Assembly (NCBI GenBank): GCA_964036045.1
Contig: OZ038384.1
Location: 98,195,600 to 98,259,599, forward strand
Reading direction: 5' to 3'
Source of the DNA: Eutreptiella sp. 'Long Island Sound 2002'
Lineage: Eukaryota > Euglenozoa > Euglenophyceae > Eutreptiales > Eutreptiaceae
Length of the DNA: 64,000 nucleotides
Shown here: positions 28,401 to 38,691 of the stretch, piece by piece
How positions within the stretch are numbered: position 1 is the stretch's first letter
Layout: every line of letters starts with the position of its first letter
The notes under the pieces: model-generated
What the model saw: the letters and a program-made list of their open reading frames with translations, nothing else
The model's database searches: none
What the model was told of the DNA's origin: nothing
Made by a program: the position numbers and the translations under genes

Positions 28401-30804
28401 CGACACCTACCAGGTAGGAGAGCTCGTCGTCAGTGGCAGCCTACCGCACTTCCCAGACGTACATGTGCCCCCCTGCCCAGGCGGTGTCCCAGTCAGCAAC
28501 CTGTCGTACTCGGACGACCGCCGCCTCGTGAGGCCTACGCTCCCCTCCCTCGTCGCCCTGACGCGGCTCTGTACCCGCGCCACCGTAGCCAAGGGCGGCC
28601 TTGTCCACATGGACAAACTCCGCTTCTTCGCCCTCCAGATCACCGATTCAGGCCTCGACCAGGTCACCTCCACAGTGCCGTACTACCTCACCCCGACCTC
28701 TCAGGCCACCCCCCAGATCGTCGGCATCCCACTGTCCCACGCCCTCAAACCCCCAACCGCATACGCCGACCTCGCCAAGCAAGTCACGCGCATGCGCCGC
28801 CGCATAGAGACCCTCCCCACCACCACCGTCCTGGCCCTGCGCTCCCTGTGGGCCTTCATTCTCTCGCAGCTGGACTACATTGCCTCCGGCGTGGCAGTTC
28901 CCCCAGAGCAGATCGAGGACCTCTCCATCCAGTCGCGAGCGTACTACCGCCACGTCCTGGGGCTCCCGTGCTGGACGTCCCGTGCCCTTCTCGCCCTCCC
29001 CCCCAGCGGTGGCGGCCCCGGCTGCCCCCACCTCCCCCTCCGCTCGGCGTGCCATCTGCTCGTAACGTACACCCAGGCCACCTGCTCCAGGTCCCTGCTT
29101 GCGCACCGCTCCGCGCGGTATCTGGCAGAGATCGACCTCCCTGGCAGTGACGCACGCCCCCTCCATGCTGCAGCCCAGCAACTATCAGTTGAGGTATCCC
29201 TCCTCCCCGACCCAGCCATCAGCGCCATGCCAATCCACACTGATGCGGACCCATCAGTGCTGCATAAGTGTCCCAGCCTGGTGCTCTCCACCGACGCCTC
29301 ACTCCGCCGCTGCGACGGCGGCGGCGGCATCGTCTTCTATGCCCCCGACCAAGGTGTGATCCTCCGCGCTTGGTACGGCATCCGCATGTGGGTCACCCCC
29401 GCGGGCGCGGAGTGGCTGGCCCACCTGGTTGGTCTGTACCTTCTCAACGGGTGGTCGGGCCACTTGACTACCGCCCTGGACAGCACCTCAGCCCTGCTGC
29501 GTGCCCACACGCGCTTCCCCCCAAAACTCACTGTCCTTGAACTACTGTGGCGCCGCCTCTCCCCCACCCTCCTCCGTCTCCGCTCCCATACTGAGCTGTG
29601 GGTCCCAGCACAGCATGACAGCCACGCCACTCACCTCCTGGCGATCCTCAACCGGGAATCCCATCAGTTGGCAGCCCGCGGGGCCGCTGCCCCCACCCCC
29701 TGGGCAGTGCCCCTGCCCCACCTCCTCCCTGACCCCCTCGTTCTGCACTACCGCGGCAGCATGCTCGTGGAGCCGCAATTGGGTCTGGACGCGGCCTACG
29801 ACGCCACCACCACCTCCGCCTACTTCTCCGGCCGTCGAGCTCATCTCCTTCGCCCCGATGGTACGATTTTCCACGAACTGCTGGAAGCGGACGACATCCC
29901 AACCCGTGCCATCAAGCGCGCCCTTGCATACCGGGTGCTCGAATGGCAACCGCCCCCGGAGCCAAACATCCCCATGGAGTGCCACTTCTGCGGCGCCGCC
30001 GAGCACCAACTCTGGCGCCACGTCCGCAGCCGGTGCCCCGCGGCCTTCCTCCATCTTCGCCGAGCCCAAGCCCTCCTCCTCCACGCCACGACCCCCACTC
30101 CAGCCGCCACCGTCACGGGGGACGGACACCTACTCGACGGTCAAGGGCGGCCGGTACTGAGCTGTACATGGGACTCACACTTCACGTCAGAGGACGCCGG
30201 CATGGGTGACGTCCTCACTCTCTCCGGCCTATGGTACGCTTCCCCCGATGGGGGTGGGGCCTTCCTCACCGCAGCCACTCGGCGCCGCATAACGAAGGAC
30301 GTAGTAAGTGCCCTGGCCCAGCCAGTCCTGACCCCCTCTGACCTCCTAGCCCTCTGGGCCACACTCCCGTATCCTCACCGCACGCCGGACCAGCCCCCGC
30401 CGCAACCTCCCACGGTCTCCGTGCTGGATCACCAGAGCTACCTACCGTGGGACTACTCCCTGGTCACGGCTTACCTGGTGCGGGGTCTGCCGTCCTGGCA
30501 AGTGCGCTGTGCAGCACAGCTAAATATTTCCCTGCCTGTAGAGCCCCAGTGGCACCATGGAGCCCCAGTGCTCCTCATCGTCGCGCCGCCGGCGGCTTTA
30601 TATTGGGCCCTTGCCCTGCTTGCCCAGGCTGGTGTACCTCCCCTGTGGGCTGGCGTAGCCTTGCTCACGGCTGTGCCCCCAGGAGACAGCACCCTGGCGT
30701 TGCCCCAGCTCATGACTCCGTATGCCTGTGGCACGCTGTGGGTGTACACCACAGCAGGTGTGTCCCATCGGTGGGCCCTCGCGCCCGCCGCCGCGACTCA
30801 GTGA
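25462..30804 (+). CDS. LINE ORF2: zinc finger, APE endonuclease, reverse transcriptase, RNase H, CCHC (1780 codons)
   Basis: Residues counted from the codon after the upstream TGA. CWQC/CPLC zinc finger at about 70-95. APE endonuclease: SWNIGG 330, FQEVW, GGDFN 463-467, IDH 514-516. Reverse transcriptase: RPVTLTSPL finger motif, DSADAF (motif A) 915-920, NQGDNPSGD (motif B) near 973, YSDD (motif C) 1016-1019. RNase H: STDAS 1276-1280, Glu 1317, Asp 1340, then WVPAQHDSHA. Zinc knuckle C-x2-C-x4-H-x4-H-x4-C at 1507-1525. No in-frame stop. No ATG occurs before the middle of the endonuclease domain, so translation must enter from upstream. The protein copies LINE RNA at nicked target DNA. Confidence 0.92.
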   Translation, partial: LTLPHCLPPGALPSTFLTQLALDCAIAYPRLRDLRSLATTARSLLHDLPPDASYPFAIDPPHSGPCPTVCWQCGTITQQGAAATACPLCGSQDHVQLPPPRDSPLPWPAATFVARFLAALPPPVATPRPCLPPLLHYRALRDFALWISQAVRVLQVDDPDPVVSIPIVVHGYIVWFFDDSPSHLAPWPHPQAHYNTSLHGVPGHRLWLTPAPPLPTTIVAWFCPSCGRPQLPSAAILDPTPSLRLPNAVCLHPSPGTSHLTASIAHRSYVRPPGSPLLQGVPSAPVRPGTPCFHPDHSLLLPSPPWARHLLSLDLSPLNLRRHAGLVFLSWNIGGVASQVDFVVHTLLALEVDVFAFQEVWTFEPLLQAMPTLYACHISSAEGCGTGFVLGWRRSLQHPATPPRIEHDAADLLVSSVRHHTLGFLLLASVHVHPDLDYKSRRAILINLTTLATYLRAALELVGGDFNMSRTCTRHPLAAACRGDGCMLRFRPAFPADTPTHYSSSGGVPKATCIDHVFIKGARSITDADVLPSPTPHKPLLVSVEPLEGLADIRSWRMVRWRHSPPGTLPRLAALIDLLWGWLASYPVGPKAFHQSLWAAARHLIPHPRPVDHVLRDLRRRSAPRTDAELADLREFVAATAARHGVERPDEVLRSTTITGATKGALCRPSNPLRPYSGIQPDLGCELPTATARLQEVHDQASATTRHRGHTPDLDFLTATYDPSKWDPYFDPIAHLPAGLLGDLLAAGVDPRDRPRRGLFSRQVAEGPVLRPDRIWRSVTSPGSLFAGLDQCPQALLHHLRHGGVQGVQRHLQLVDAGADSLSLDSVMMGIDKNKPFPHLFKAHRPVTLTSPLTRAESRAARDMLVPSLEISGTLPPDAFAYRSDIRPAFLALALRATVFSSLERHGSAAITDWDSADAFLRQQREDCTHLHSILQLPWDFGPWAVKYYGRLRIHPLTADGFAPPYVTEEGWNQGDNPSGDTYQVGELVVSGSLPHFPDVHVPPCPGGVPVSNLSYSDDRRLVRPTLPSLVALTRLCTRATVAKGGLVHMDKLRFFALQITDSGLDQVTSTVPYYLTPTSQATPQIVGIPLSHALKPPTAYADLAKQVTRMRRRIETLPTTTVLALRSLWAFILSQLDYIASGVAVPPEQIEDLSIQSRAYYRHVLGLPCWTSRALLALPPSGGGPGCPHLPLRSACHLLVTYTQATCSRSLLAHRSARYLAEIDLPGSDARPLHAAAQQLSVEVSLLPDPAISAMPIHTDADPSVLHKCPSLVLSTDASLRRCDGGGGIVFYAPDQGVILRAWYGIRMWVTPAGAEWLAHLVGLYLLNGWSGHLTTALDSTSALLRAHTRFPPKLTVLELLWRRLSPTLLRLRSHTELWVPAQHDSHATHLLAILNRESHQLAARGAAAPTPWAVPLPHLLPDPLVLHYRGSMLVEPQLGLDAAYDATTTSAYFSGRRAHLLRPDGTIFHELLEADDIPTRAIKRALAYRVLEWQPPPEPNIPMECHFCGAAEHQLWRHVRSRCPAAFLHLRRAQALLLHATTPTPAATVTGDGHLLDGQGRPVLSCTWDSHFTSEDAGMGDVLTLSGLWYASPDGGGAFLTAATRRRITKDVVSALAQPVLTPSDLLALWATLPYPHRTPDQPPPQPPTVSVLDHQSYLPWDYSLVTAYLVRGLPSWQVRCAAQLNISLPVEPQWHHGAPVLLIVAPPAALYWALALLAQAGVPPLWAGVALLTAVPPGDSTLALPQLMTPYACGTLWVYTTAGVSHRWALAPAAATQ

Positions 30805-31225
30805 CGAGCCGCCGAAACGCCGTGACGTCCCCGTGTTGTGCCAGTGTAGGGCAGGCAGAGGTAAGTCAGAGCCCCCCCCCCCCCAGAGCCCAGAGCAAGG
30901 GGTTGAGCCCAGCCCAGGGACCCCCCCCTGCGTGACTGACTGGTCCGGGGCCGGGCCAGGCGCGGCACTGCCGTGTGACCCGACGTGCCTCGCAGCCCAG
31001 CCAGTCCACGCCCCACACCCACCGGCAGCGCGCGCGCCCCATACACACAGGTACGGCGGCATCTCCCTCCCGCGTGTGCCACCGCGGGGTACGGGGGCGG
31101 TCATCAGTCCGGTAGGCCTTGAGACCGGACAACCGAGCACCCACCGGACCAGTTGTGACGCGCAGGGAAGGGCGACGTCCGTGGTCCCGGAGGTCCGGAT
31201 GAGGCCTTGACCCAACCCAACCCAA

Positions 31226-31237
31226 CCCCCCCTCTTG
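31226..31237. repeat. LINE target-site duplication, right copy
   Basis: CCCCCCCTCTTG directly after the CCCAA tail. Confidence 0.85.
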
Positions 31238-31324
31238 CAAGAGCAACCCCCTTGTCAGGCAACAGTCGGTGTTGTTCCGGCAACTTTTTGAACCGTGTTC
31301 TGCTTTGGCCTTTATGAATACCCC

Positions 31325-31408
31325 CCGTTGTCAGAGCAACAGTAGATGTTGTTTCCTTCAAATCTTGGGACTTTAGTGTTGCTCTCGGAAACGGGGGGGG
31401 GGGTAGTA
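31325..31408. mobile_element. Miniature palindromic element M1, copy 2
   Basis: C-run, GTCAGAGCAACAGTAGATGT ... AGTGTTGCTCTCG, G-run. A partial related piece lies at 31232-31300 next to the LINE and another at 59983-60029. Confidence 0.65.
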
Positions 31409-31719
31409 TGCGGATAGTACACACCTGAGCTGTGTTGCAACCAGACGTGAGGGACAGTCCGCCTGTGTCTACCTTAACAGCAACTACCATTCCCCCATTC
31501 GTCCAGCCAGCAGGCAGGAGTGGCCCGAGGGGAGGGGCATTGGACACACAGTCGATTAACCCTGTAGCCTTATCCCCTTCTGTGGGAGGATGGCGGGCCG
31601 GTGGTAGGGCCGGCAATGTACTGTCTCAGATTCTGGCTCTGAAGATCCGGAACAATCTCAAACAGTTGTCGATGGTGCCGGACAACCCAAAAAAAAATTG
31701 CAGCTTGGCCTCGTTGCTA

Positions 31720-32033
31720 AGCCTTGAAGTTGCTTTAGAGGTGTGCCTTGGGTTGCCGCCTACCAATCAAAAGCACAATCCTGAACAGCCGAAAAAATAC
31801 CTAATGGAGCGGTGAAATTTGTACAAAAAAAAGTTTTGTGGGCCATCTCATCACCCTATAGAGCCTCAACTTATGGAGGACATCTAGAGGATCACCCTCA
31901 AGGCCCATGAGTCCATGCCTAAGCCTTGAAGTTGCTCTAGAGGTGTGCCTTGGGTTGCCGCCTACCTTTCAAAACCACAATCCTCAATAGCCTATAATAT
32001 ACCCAGTGGAGCGGTGAAATTTGTACAAAAGGC
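31720..32033. repeat. Two direct copies of a 110-bp sequence
   Basis: TAAGCCTTGAAGTTGCT...TAGAGGTGTGCCTTGGGTTG...GGAGCGGTGAAATTTGTAC occurs at 31720-31830 and 31921-32030, 200 bases apart. Followed by a CCCT/GCCT microsatellite near 32133-32170. Confidence 0.85.
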
Positions 32034-32357
32034 GACGGGATTCACCGTGCCGTAGATGTCAGCAGGTGGGGAGCGGGGGGCACCTGCTGCCTTCAGGGCT
32101 TGGCTTTGGATGTCAGCATAGTGCAGGCGACCCTCTCCCTCCCTCCCTCCCTGCCTGCCTGCCTGCCTCCATCCCGTCCCTCCGCCCAACAGCTTCTGTA
32201 GGAGAAACGAGGGGAGGGGGCCCTCAGTCATGATGCAGGCTGCACCTTGTCTAAGCCAGGCTACCTGAGGGGGCGACCATCATCAGATGATGGACAGGCC
32301 AGACTGCCCATCAGGACCGGATTTTGTTTGGAGGCCCAATAGATTTTTGTACTTAAT

Positions 32358-32650
32358 GGGGGCGTACCGTGCGCTGTGCGCGCGCTGTGCGAAAAGTTGG
32401 CTGTTCTCCACCACCGGGAGTTCGGTAAGTTCAGAAGATTGAAAGGACGTCATTGAATGGCTGCTGCAGTGGACGGGGCTATAGGGGGCAGAATTTAGGT
32501 CCCTGGGACCCATGGCAAGCATCAGATGTTTGAATTTTTGAGTTTTGAATTGATTGTGCATGATTCCGCAGGTGGGTGGTTTTCAGGGTTGTTACCTGGA
32601 TAATCACCGTAATAATTGGCGCTGTGCCCGCGCTGTGCGAAAACGCCCCC
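32358..32650. mobile_element. Element E4, copy 2 (complete): GGGGGCG TIR, AAT duplication
   Basis: Ends GGGGGCG and CGCCCCC, flanked by AAT on both sides. Subterminal GTGCGCTGTGCGCGCGCTGT is repeated in direct orientation near the right end (GCGCTGTGCCCGCGCTGTGC), both followed by GAAAA. 293 bp. A third copy begins at 63977. Confidence 0.85.
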
Positions 32651-32653
32651 AAT

Positions 32654-33318
32654 GGACGCTCCTCATCTGAAGCAGCTTTTGCGCCCCCCCTTTTTTGGTA
32701 TCGGTTTTGAAGGGTTGTGTGGTTGCTGGCACCCTTTTTCATTTGCCGAGGTGTGTCCCCCCTTGTTATATACAACCGCGCCCGGGCCCCATTATATACA
32801 ACCTCCCCCGGCCCCGTGTCAAGGGCCCCGTCATGCAACTGCCCCTCCGCCGGAATGGACAATCACGCCCCCCCCCCCCCAATCGCTGAAGACAGGCCCG
32901 GCATGCAAGTTGAACATTGACATGCATGTGGTTCATGGGTACTTCAGCGCAGGTTGAATGGATTGCTCCCCAGCGGGCCCCCCAGCTGGAATAGATTGTC
33001 ATCTCCGCCCCCGCCGAGGGGGTGGGGGGGATGAATCATATATGCAGGGCCCGGTGGGTGTGAGAACGAGAACGGAGGGGGTTGAGGAACGCACGACTTC
33101 CAAGTGGTGTGGAACCTCAAATGAGTGAGGTCCCCTTTGCATTTCATGCCCCACCCCCCCCCCCCGTTCCGCCTTGGGAGATACACACACGTTTTTCTTG
33201 TGCACATCAGTCCCAAACGAGGTGCCCGTTGACTGTTGATCTTTATTGGGTTCGAATGACCGCAGGTTATATGCGCAGGCACCGCTGCATTTCCGGCATA
33301 GCACTTGGAATGTGCATA
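32654..33318. other. Intergenic, no gene
   Basis: Contains the duplicated motif TTATATACAACC (32767, 32790) and several C runs. No coding signal supported. Confidence 0.55.
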
Positions 33319-33360
33319 CCCCCCCCCCCCCCTTGTATAAGCTACCCCCTTGTATAAGCT

Positions 33361-33640
33361 ACGTATCTGTGAACGATCTGTGGCGGCGGCTTCGCCGCCG
33401 TGTTGAGGACACTGCACGTTTTGAGAGCGTGGGTCCGTCGGTGGGGACCTGTCGCTGGACTTTCCACCGCTCATGGATAAGCTATGCCCTTGTCTTGTCT
33501 TGTCGCCGTATCTGTGCACGATCTGTGACGGCGGCTTCGCCGCCGTATTGATGACTATGCACGTTTTGAGAGCGTGGGTCTGTCGGTGGGGACCTGTCGC
33601 TGGACTTTCCACCGCTCATGGATAAGCTACGCCCTTGTCC
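33361..33640. repeat. Tandem duplication of about 146 bp inside T1
   Basis: Units 33361-33494 and 33507-33640 share GTATCTGTG-ACGATCTGTG, the hairpin GGCGGCTTCGCCGCCGT, GTTTTGAGAGCGTGGGT and GACCTGTCGCTGGACTTTCC. Confidence 0.92.
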
Positions 33641-33855
33641 AAGCTACAGTAGGCGTAGGGACTGTAATAATTGTGTACGTAATTTTAATTACGTACAAGA
33701 TGTAGTGCGGCCACATAAGACATGGGTTTGTCGTCACGTTTGCCAATTACATGGAGCCATGGACACATTTGTGAGTCTTTGCCCACTTCAACCCACATGG
33801 CCCTGAATTTGGGAATATTTGTGCTTTATATTCCCCTTTCTTGCATCAGATCACC

Positions 33856-34118
33856 ATGCAGTCTTCTCTTTTTGAACCTGGGCATCCAGTTATTTTCACA
33901 TGTTCCACCGGGGACCGTGTGGATGGTACGATGAAGGGACCATCGGAGAAGAGGGACCAATTTGCGGTGTTGGAGTACATGAAGGGTGGGCAGATGGTCA
34001 CACACCCTTGTGCCCCCCTCCGAAGAATCGAGTTCAGGCATCTTCAAGTGGTGAGCATGTGCAATTGTTCCGCATGGTGTATGATCGCAAGAAGGGTTTC
34101 CAAGCCGAACATTTGTAG
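33856..34118 (+). pseudogene. ORF A: small protein of the PGxxVxY family, frame-interrupted
   Basis: Head starts MQSSLFEPGHPVIFTCSTGD and reads through DQFAVLEYMKGGQMVTHP, patterned like a small beta-barrel (SH3/Tudor-like spacing, an inference). The tail GEHVQLFRMVYDRKKGFQAE lies in a different frame from about 34045. The same head and tail recur in ORF B and ORF C. Whether the break is a frameshift or a tiny intron is unknown. Function unknown; likely encoded by the element. Confidence 0.55.
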
Positions 34119-34370
34119 GCTTTGCATCCTTCATTGCTTGTGCCAACATGGGTGTGAACCTGAAATTTTCATGTTCCCAAGGCTTTCTTGTGTTTGCATG
34201 CACTTGGAAATGTGGGCGGAGGTCAGGGTGCACTCATACCATGCGCATGCGCACGTTTGTGCCAGTAGTTGTATGTGTTGCGCGCAAGCTACGCCTTTGT
34301 CCAAGCTAAAGTGGGCGTAGGGACCGTAACACTTCCGTACATTGGCGTAGCTTATACAAGGGGGGGGAGG

Positions 34371-34968
34371 GTACAAATGTACATACAATAGTGGAACGCC
34401 CCAACCAGGAAGGGGGCACATGCAATGGTGCGAGAACCTCTGGACCAATGGCTGAAAGTGTCTCTGGCAGGGACAGTCAGTCGATTGATACCAACCATTG
34501 ATTCCCCGTTCCGTGACCTCCAGCAACTCCGATTCTGATTCAGATTCTGATCTTGAGACGAGTCCTTTGGTGAACAGTCGGACCATCGATGCAACCAACC
34601 CGCGCACAGCCTTCCAAGCAGAGAGAAAAGGATTTGGTGAATTTCGCATACATTCCACTCGTTGGCCCCCCTGTGGACACGCCATTGCTCGCCACAACCC
34701 CTGAAACGGGGAACACTTGCCACCCCTCATCGCGCCCTCCTTTCCCGGCATTCTCAGCATCTCTCGTAATGGCCCTACTTCATCACACGTGTGCTTTGCC
34801 CAAGCGATGGAATGTCTTCCGCAGGGCTCGCCAAACTCTGCGTGTCGGGCTGACGATTGCTTTCGGTCGGCAGCCACTGCCAGTCCTGACTGGCCCTCCG
34901 ATCCCCTGGGGCCTGTGTCTTATTCTTCCTCATACCCCCCCCCCACTTATAAGTTTATGTTTGCTCTA
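34371..34968. other. Intergenic; Ser-Asp repeat ORF fragment
   Basis: 34498-34704 (+) reads SNSDSDSDSDLE near its start, from a repeated GATTCT word. It resembles the acidic Asp/Ser ends of ORFs at 60788 and 53640 but is too short to call a gene. Confidence 0.35.
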
Positions 34969-35720
34969 CCTCCCCCCCCCCCCCGTGTCCATCCCCCCCC
35001 CTGGGGGGGGAACCGTCACCGGCTGGTTCCAAAAAAAATGCAACAGTGTCATATTGCACAGGATTGCATAGTTGTGAGAGCTCGTTGTTAGAGCTTATGC
35101 GTACCTCCTTTGTGCTAACCCATTGCACTCCTCAGACCTCTCAAAATGTTCCCTTAAGGCACTATTGTGCGCTATGTTCATGCCACAAAGGAGCCTGTGC
35201 TGGCTGTTGTGCAAGGCCCTTCTCCTCATGGTGATCAGTACAGAACCATAACGTACAAACGCGGTGCCACAGAAGTTGTGCATGACCGTGCTTCCCTGAA
35301 ACGTTTGACAGCCTGTTGCAGCCAGTTCATCCATCCCTGTGGTTGATGGGCAGCATGTGCAGCTGTTCAAGACTATGTGGGACCAGAAAAAGAAGTTTTA
35401 CACTGTCCCTGTTCAGCAGTAGGGGCATGCAGCAAACTGATGGACTGATTCATTGTATTGAGAATTTTGCTTGTTTGCATCATTTGCATGGCACCATTTG
35501 ATCTCTGTATGTCAGTGTGTATTTAAGAGCCTTGGGCGACGTACAGCAAGCAACAGATCGGTCATAAATTCTGCGTAGTATGCGGCGGTAGTTTGTTCGT
35601 TGGCGATGGTGTCTACCCCCCCCCCGGGGGGGGGGGACCGTCACTTGGCAACGGTTCCCCCCGGGGTGGAGGGGAAAAGTCGTCCTTGGGGGGATGGACA
35701 TGGGGAGGGGGGGGGGAAGG
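34969..35720 (+). mobile_element. C-run TIR element T2, about 750 bp, carrying ORF B
   Basis: Left CCTCCCC...CGTGTCCATCC and right GGATGGACATGGGG...GGAAGG are inverted repeats, with TA just outside each. Inner palindromes GGGGAACCGTCAC and GGCAACGGTTCCCCC match the non-autonomous element at 19218-19513, so the two form one family. Confidence 0.78.
35158..35424 (+). pseudogene. ORF B: second member of the PGxxVxY family, frame-interrupted
   Basis: Head GTIVRYVHATKEPVLAVVQG then GPSPHGDQYRTITYKRGATE and VHDRASLKRL; tail in another frame VDGQHVQLFKTMWDQKKKFY then TVPVQQ stop. Head aligns with ORF C (DHVRYHSCT, VVGPSPN) and the tail with ORF A and ORF C. A stop follows the head in its own frame at about 35343. 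Confidence 0.55.
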
Positions 35721-36240
35721 TACTAAAAAAGGTTTGGGAACCCCTGCATATCCAAGACAGGCAGTGCGAATGTGGGTACATTCCCATACGGCATTCTCTT
35801 AAGAGCCCACAAGGAATAGCCCAGTGGTGCGCACTTGCAGCACACTGGTCATTACGCAACACATATCGCAAGGGAGGCATCGCCAGCCTGGACGCTCTGC
35901 TCACAATATGGGTGAAATTCACAGCACTAATAGTCGGCTGGGAGCCACTCTCAGCATTTTCACATGTGTTCCGATTGTTCCATGACCGGCTGGTGCGTTT
36001 TAAAAGCAAGGGGGTAATCATAGGACCGGGTATAGTATATGTGGAGTCCAGCGACCAGGAAACATAGCGGCGTCCAAACGATAGCGTAAGGACGACCGTA
36101 AACAAGAACTGGCAGTGATAGCACTACAGCAGATACAGAGATACAAGAGATACAACAGGCCCATGGTTCCCTAAGACCCTCTTTTTTTCCTCTGTCGTAC
36201 GGAACGTTGGTTGTAGGGTTACCCTACATTATCTAGGACC
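35721..36240 (+). other. Intergenic; 87-codon open stretch without known domain
   Basis: 35806-36067 (+) reads SPQGIAQWCALAAHWSLRNT and continues to a stop with protein-like composition, but with no start codon or domain. Possibly an exon or mobile-element relic. Confidence 0.3.
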
Positions 36241-37345
36241 CCCGTCACGGGCTTTTTTCTAGTGGCCCGGCGAGGGCCCTTTTTGAACCCCTGTTTGGGG
36301 ACCCCCGAGAATGCGGGGTCACGTAGCATTTCCGCCCTCTTTTGGGCCCCCGAGAAGGCAAGGGTGAGGCAGCCGCTTCTGATTTTGTTCCCTGCACTTG
36401 GCATTGCGGATCCCTCGGAATGTAGGGGTGACATAGCATTTCCGCCCTCTTTTGGGCCCCCGAGAACGCAGGGTTGAGGCAGCCACCTTTTGATGTTGTT
36501 CCCCGTGCTTGGTATTGGGGATCCCCAAGAATGTAGGGGTGGCGTAGCATTTCCGCCCTCTTTTGGGCTCCCGAGAAGGCACAGGTGAGGCAGCCACTTC
36601 TGATTTCGCTCCTCGCGCTTGGCGTTGGGGATCCCCGAGAATGTAGGGGCGACGTTGCATTTCTGCCCTCTTCTGGGCCCCCGACAAGGCAGGGGTGGGG
36701 TAGCCACTTCTGATTTTGTTCTCTGCGCTTGGCATTGGGGATCCCCGAGAATGTAGCGGTGACATAGCATTTCCCCCTTTTTTGGGGGGCCCGAGAAGGC
36801 AGGGGTGAGGTAGCCACTTCGGATTTTTTCTCCTGTGCTTGGCATTGCGGATCCCCGAGAATGCAAGGGTGACCTAGCATTTCCGCCCTCTTTTGGGCCC
36901 CCGAGAAGGTAGGGGTTAGGTAGCCACTTCTGATTTTGTTCCCCGCGCTTGGCGTTGGGGATCCCCGAGAATGTAGCATTTCCGCCCTCTTTTGGGCCCC
37001 CGAGAAGGCAGCGGTGAGACAGCCACTTCCAACTTTGTTCCTCTTTGTTTGGGACCACTTCTGATTTTGCTCCCCGCGCTTGGCGTTGGGGATCCCCGAG
37101 AATGCAGGGGTGACATAGCATTTCCGCCCTCTTTTGGGCCCCCGAGAAGGCAGGGGTGAGGCAACCACTTCCGACTTTGTTCCCCTGGGTTGGGGATCAC
37201 TTCCGATTTTACACCCCGCGCTTGGCGTTGGGGATCCCCGAGAATGCAAGGGTGACGTAGCTTTTTCGCCCTCTTTTGGGCCCCTGAGAAGGCAAAGGGT
37301 GAGGCAGCCACTTGCTATTTTGTTCCCCTTTGTTGGGGACCACTT
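36241..37345. repeat. 110-bp satellite array, about 9-10 units
   Basis: Landmark GGATCCCCGAGAATG recurs at about 36301, 36410, 36520, 36630, 36740, 36851, 36961, 37091 and 37231. Units also carry CATTTCCGCCCTCTTTTGGG and GCCACTTCTGATTTTG. The last two units are 130-140 bp because they include an extra partial segment. Reverse-strand ORFs of about 300 codons are by-products of the repeat. Confidence 0.95.
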
Positions 37346-37360
37346 TTGGAAACCTCAGAA

Positions 37361-38640
37361 ATGGGTGTGATTGATGATGCTGGGACTCTTGGGGCTGCCA
37401 GATGTGCGCCCGTTGCTATTTTCGTGAGGATTCCCAAAACGGAGATTCTTGTGGGCTTGGTGGACATCAAAACTGTCGTCGAGAATGAAACCGACGAGGG
37501 CGATGATGCCGACAAAGGCAGCGTGGAGGCATATTTCACAGCACTCAAGGAAGAGTTTGGCAACCTAAATATACCGTGGGACACAATGGTGCCCAAGATC
37601 AAAGCTTTGATTTTTGACGTTTTGATGGGCGCCCCGGTTGACTTGTTGAACCGTAAGCATAAGCGTAATCCTATTCTTTGGGTTCGGGATGCTGCCCATT
37701 TATTGATGTACTCCATTGCAACAGCCAAAAATGGTTGCAAGGGCTGATATAAAGCAATTGATCAAGTGGTCTCTCTTTTGACAATCTTCTACCGAACGTC
37801 ATCCGAGCGTGTGCGGGGTTTAGCTCGACATGGAGGGAGACAAACACTTGGTATAAGGACTGGGGTGCGGTGGGTGTAGGCCATGTCCAAGGATTTGGAC
37901 GACGTGCTATCTTATTTGCGGGCTGTGCAAAGGCATGTGCTAGAATATATCGCATCACATATAGACGTAGGTCGCAAACAGAAAGCAGAAGATTTGTTGG
38001 AAGTTGTGCGTCATGAGATTTTTTCTGTTTCAGCCGCTTTTTTTGCAGATGTTTTTCAGGTTGTCTGTGTCACTTCAAAGAACGCTTAGCACAGAACGGC
38101 CCGAAAGTGGACGTTGTCCATGCGATGGTCAATGCTTTGTGCTCCCAATTGATCTACATGAAGCGCAAACCGGTAGATGGTGGGTGGGAGCAGCATCTTG
38201 GGTATGATCCCGCTGTCTCTCCCATTCAAGGTGCTCGCGCTCATTTTCTTACTTCCCTCATTTGAGACTTGCAGGAGCGCTTTGCTAGTGGGGTATGGGT
38301 GCAGCAAGAGGGAATGCCCGATTGGATTGAGGCATCAGCTTGCTCATGTGAGCGTGCTTTTTCTTTTGTGAAATCCCACGACCACGGCCAAAGCACGCAG
38401 CGTATGTGCGAGGTCCTGTAGATTCGGTGTAATGGGCTATGTGTTGAGGAGTGGTGTCCAAGTGAAGTGCTTGCTGACCTGCGTGGCACTCAATGTAGGC
38501 CACAACGTCGTGTCCCACAGCACACCGTAGACGTAGAGGATAACACATTGCTTTGTTTTGAAGCATTCAAAGATTTTTCAGTCTTTGTGATGTGGAGGAC
38601 TTTGAACCCACCGAAGAGATGATGTCATTTTGGGCTAGAC
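37361..38640 (+). pseudogene. Broken transposase, probably hAT-like
   Basis: From ATG at 37361: GVIDDAGTLGAARCAPVAIF, KTEILVGLVDIKTV, then YFTALKEEFGNLNIPWDTMV, DAAHLLMYSIATA and a stop. In the following frames come LTIFYRTSSERVRGLA, FADVFQVVCVTSK and, after a frame change, ERLAQNGPKVDVVHAMVNAL. The order (acidic strand, D-containing segment, aaHLL, SK-xLQNG) is that of hAT-type or related transposases. At least two frame changes and several stops make it non-functional. The family assignment is an inference. Confidence 0.5.
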
Positions 38641-38691
38641 CCAGCATTGCACGCACACAGGACCTTGAAATATCTGAAATTGAAGAGCTGT

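Larger units (their letters stand above)
22414..31225 (+). mobile_element. Full-length non-LTR retrotransposon (LINE), 8.8 kb
   Basis: The 12 bases CCCCCCCTCTTG lie at 22402-22413 and 31226-31237, defining both ends. The 3' end is a tail of three CCCAA units. A 5' UTR of about 1.05 kb precedes ORF1; ORF2 carries APE endonuclease, reverse transcriptase, RNase H and a CCHC knuckle. A truncated copy of its 3' end sits at 14792-14991, showing the family has moved. Whether this copy is active depends on the ORF1/ORF2 joins described below. Confidence 0.9.
33319..34370 (+). mobile_element. C-run TIR element T1, about 1.05 kb, carrying ORF A
   Basis: Left end is a 14-base C-run then TTGTATAAGCTAC (itself doubled); right end is GTAGCTTATACAA then a G-run. 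Between them lie a 134-bp tandem duplication with a GGCGGCTTCGCCGCC hairpin and the small ORF A. No clear target duplication. Confidence 0.75.

Noticed and set aside
26779-29181. Several reverse-strand frames of 100-260 codons within the LINE
   Set aside because: Antisense shadows of GC-rich ORF2 codons with no recognisable motif.
36219-37249. Reverse-strand ORFs of about 300 codons with PSRGPKRGRKC repeats
   Set aside because: By-products of the 110-bp satellite; the unit is not a multiple of three and all frames are open.
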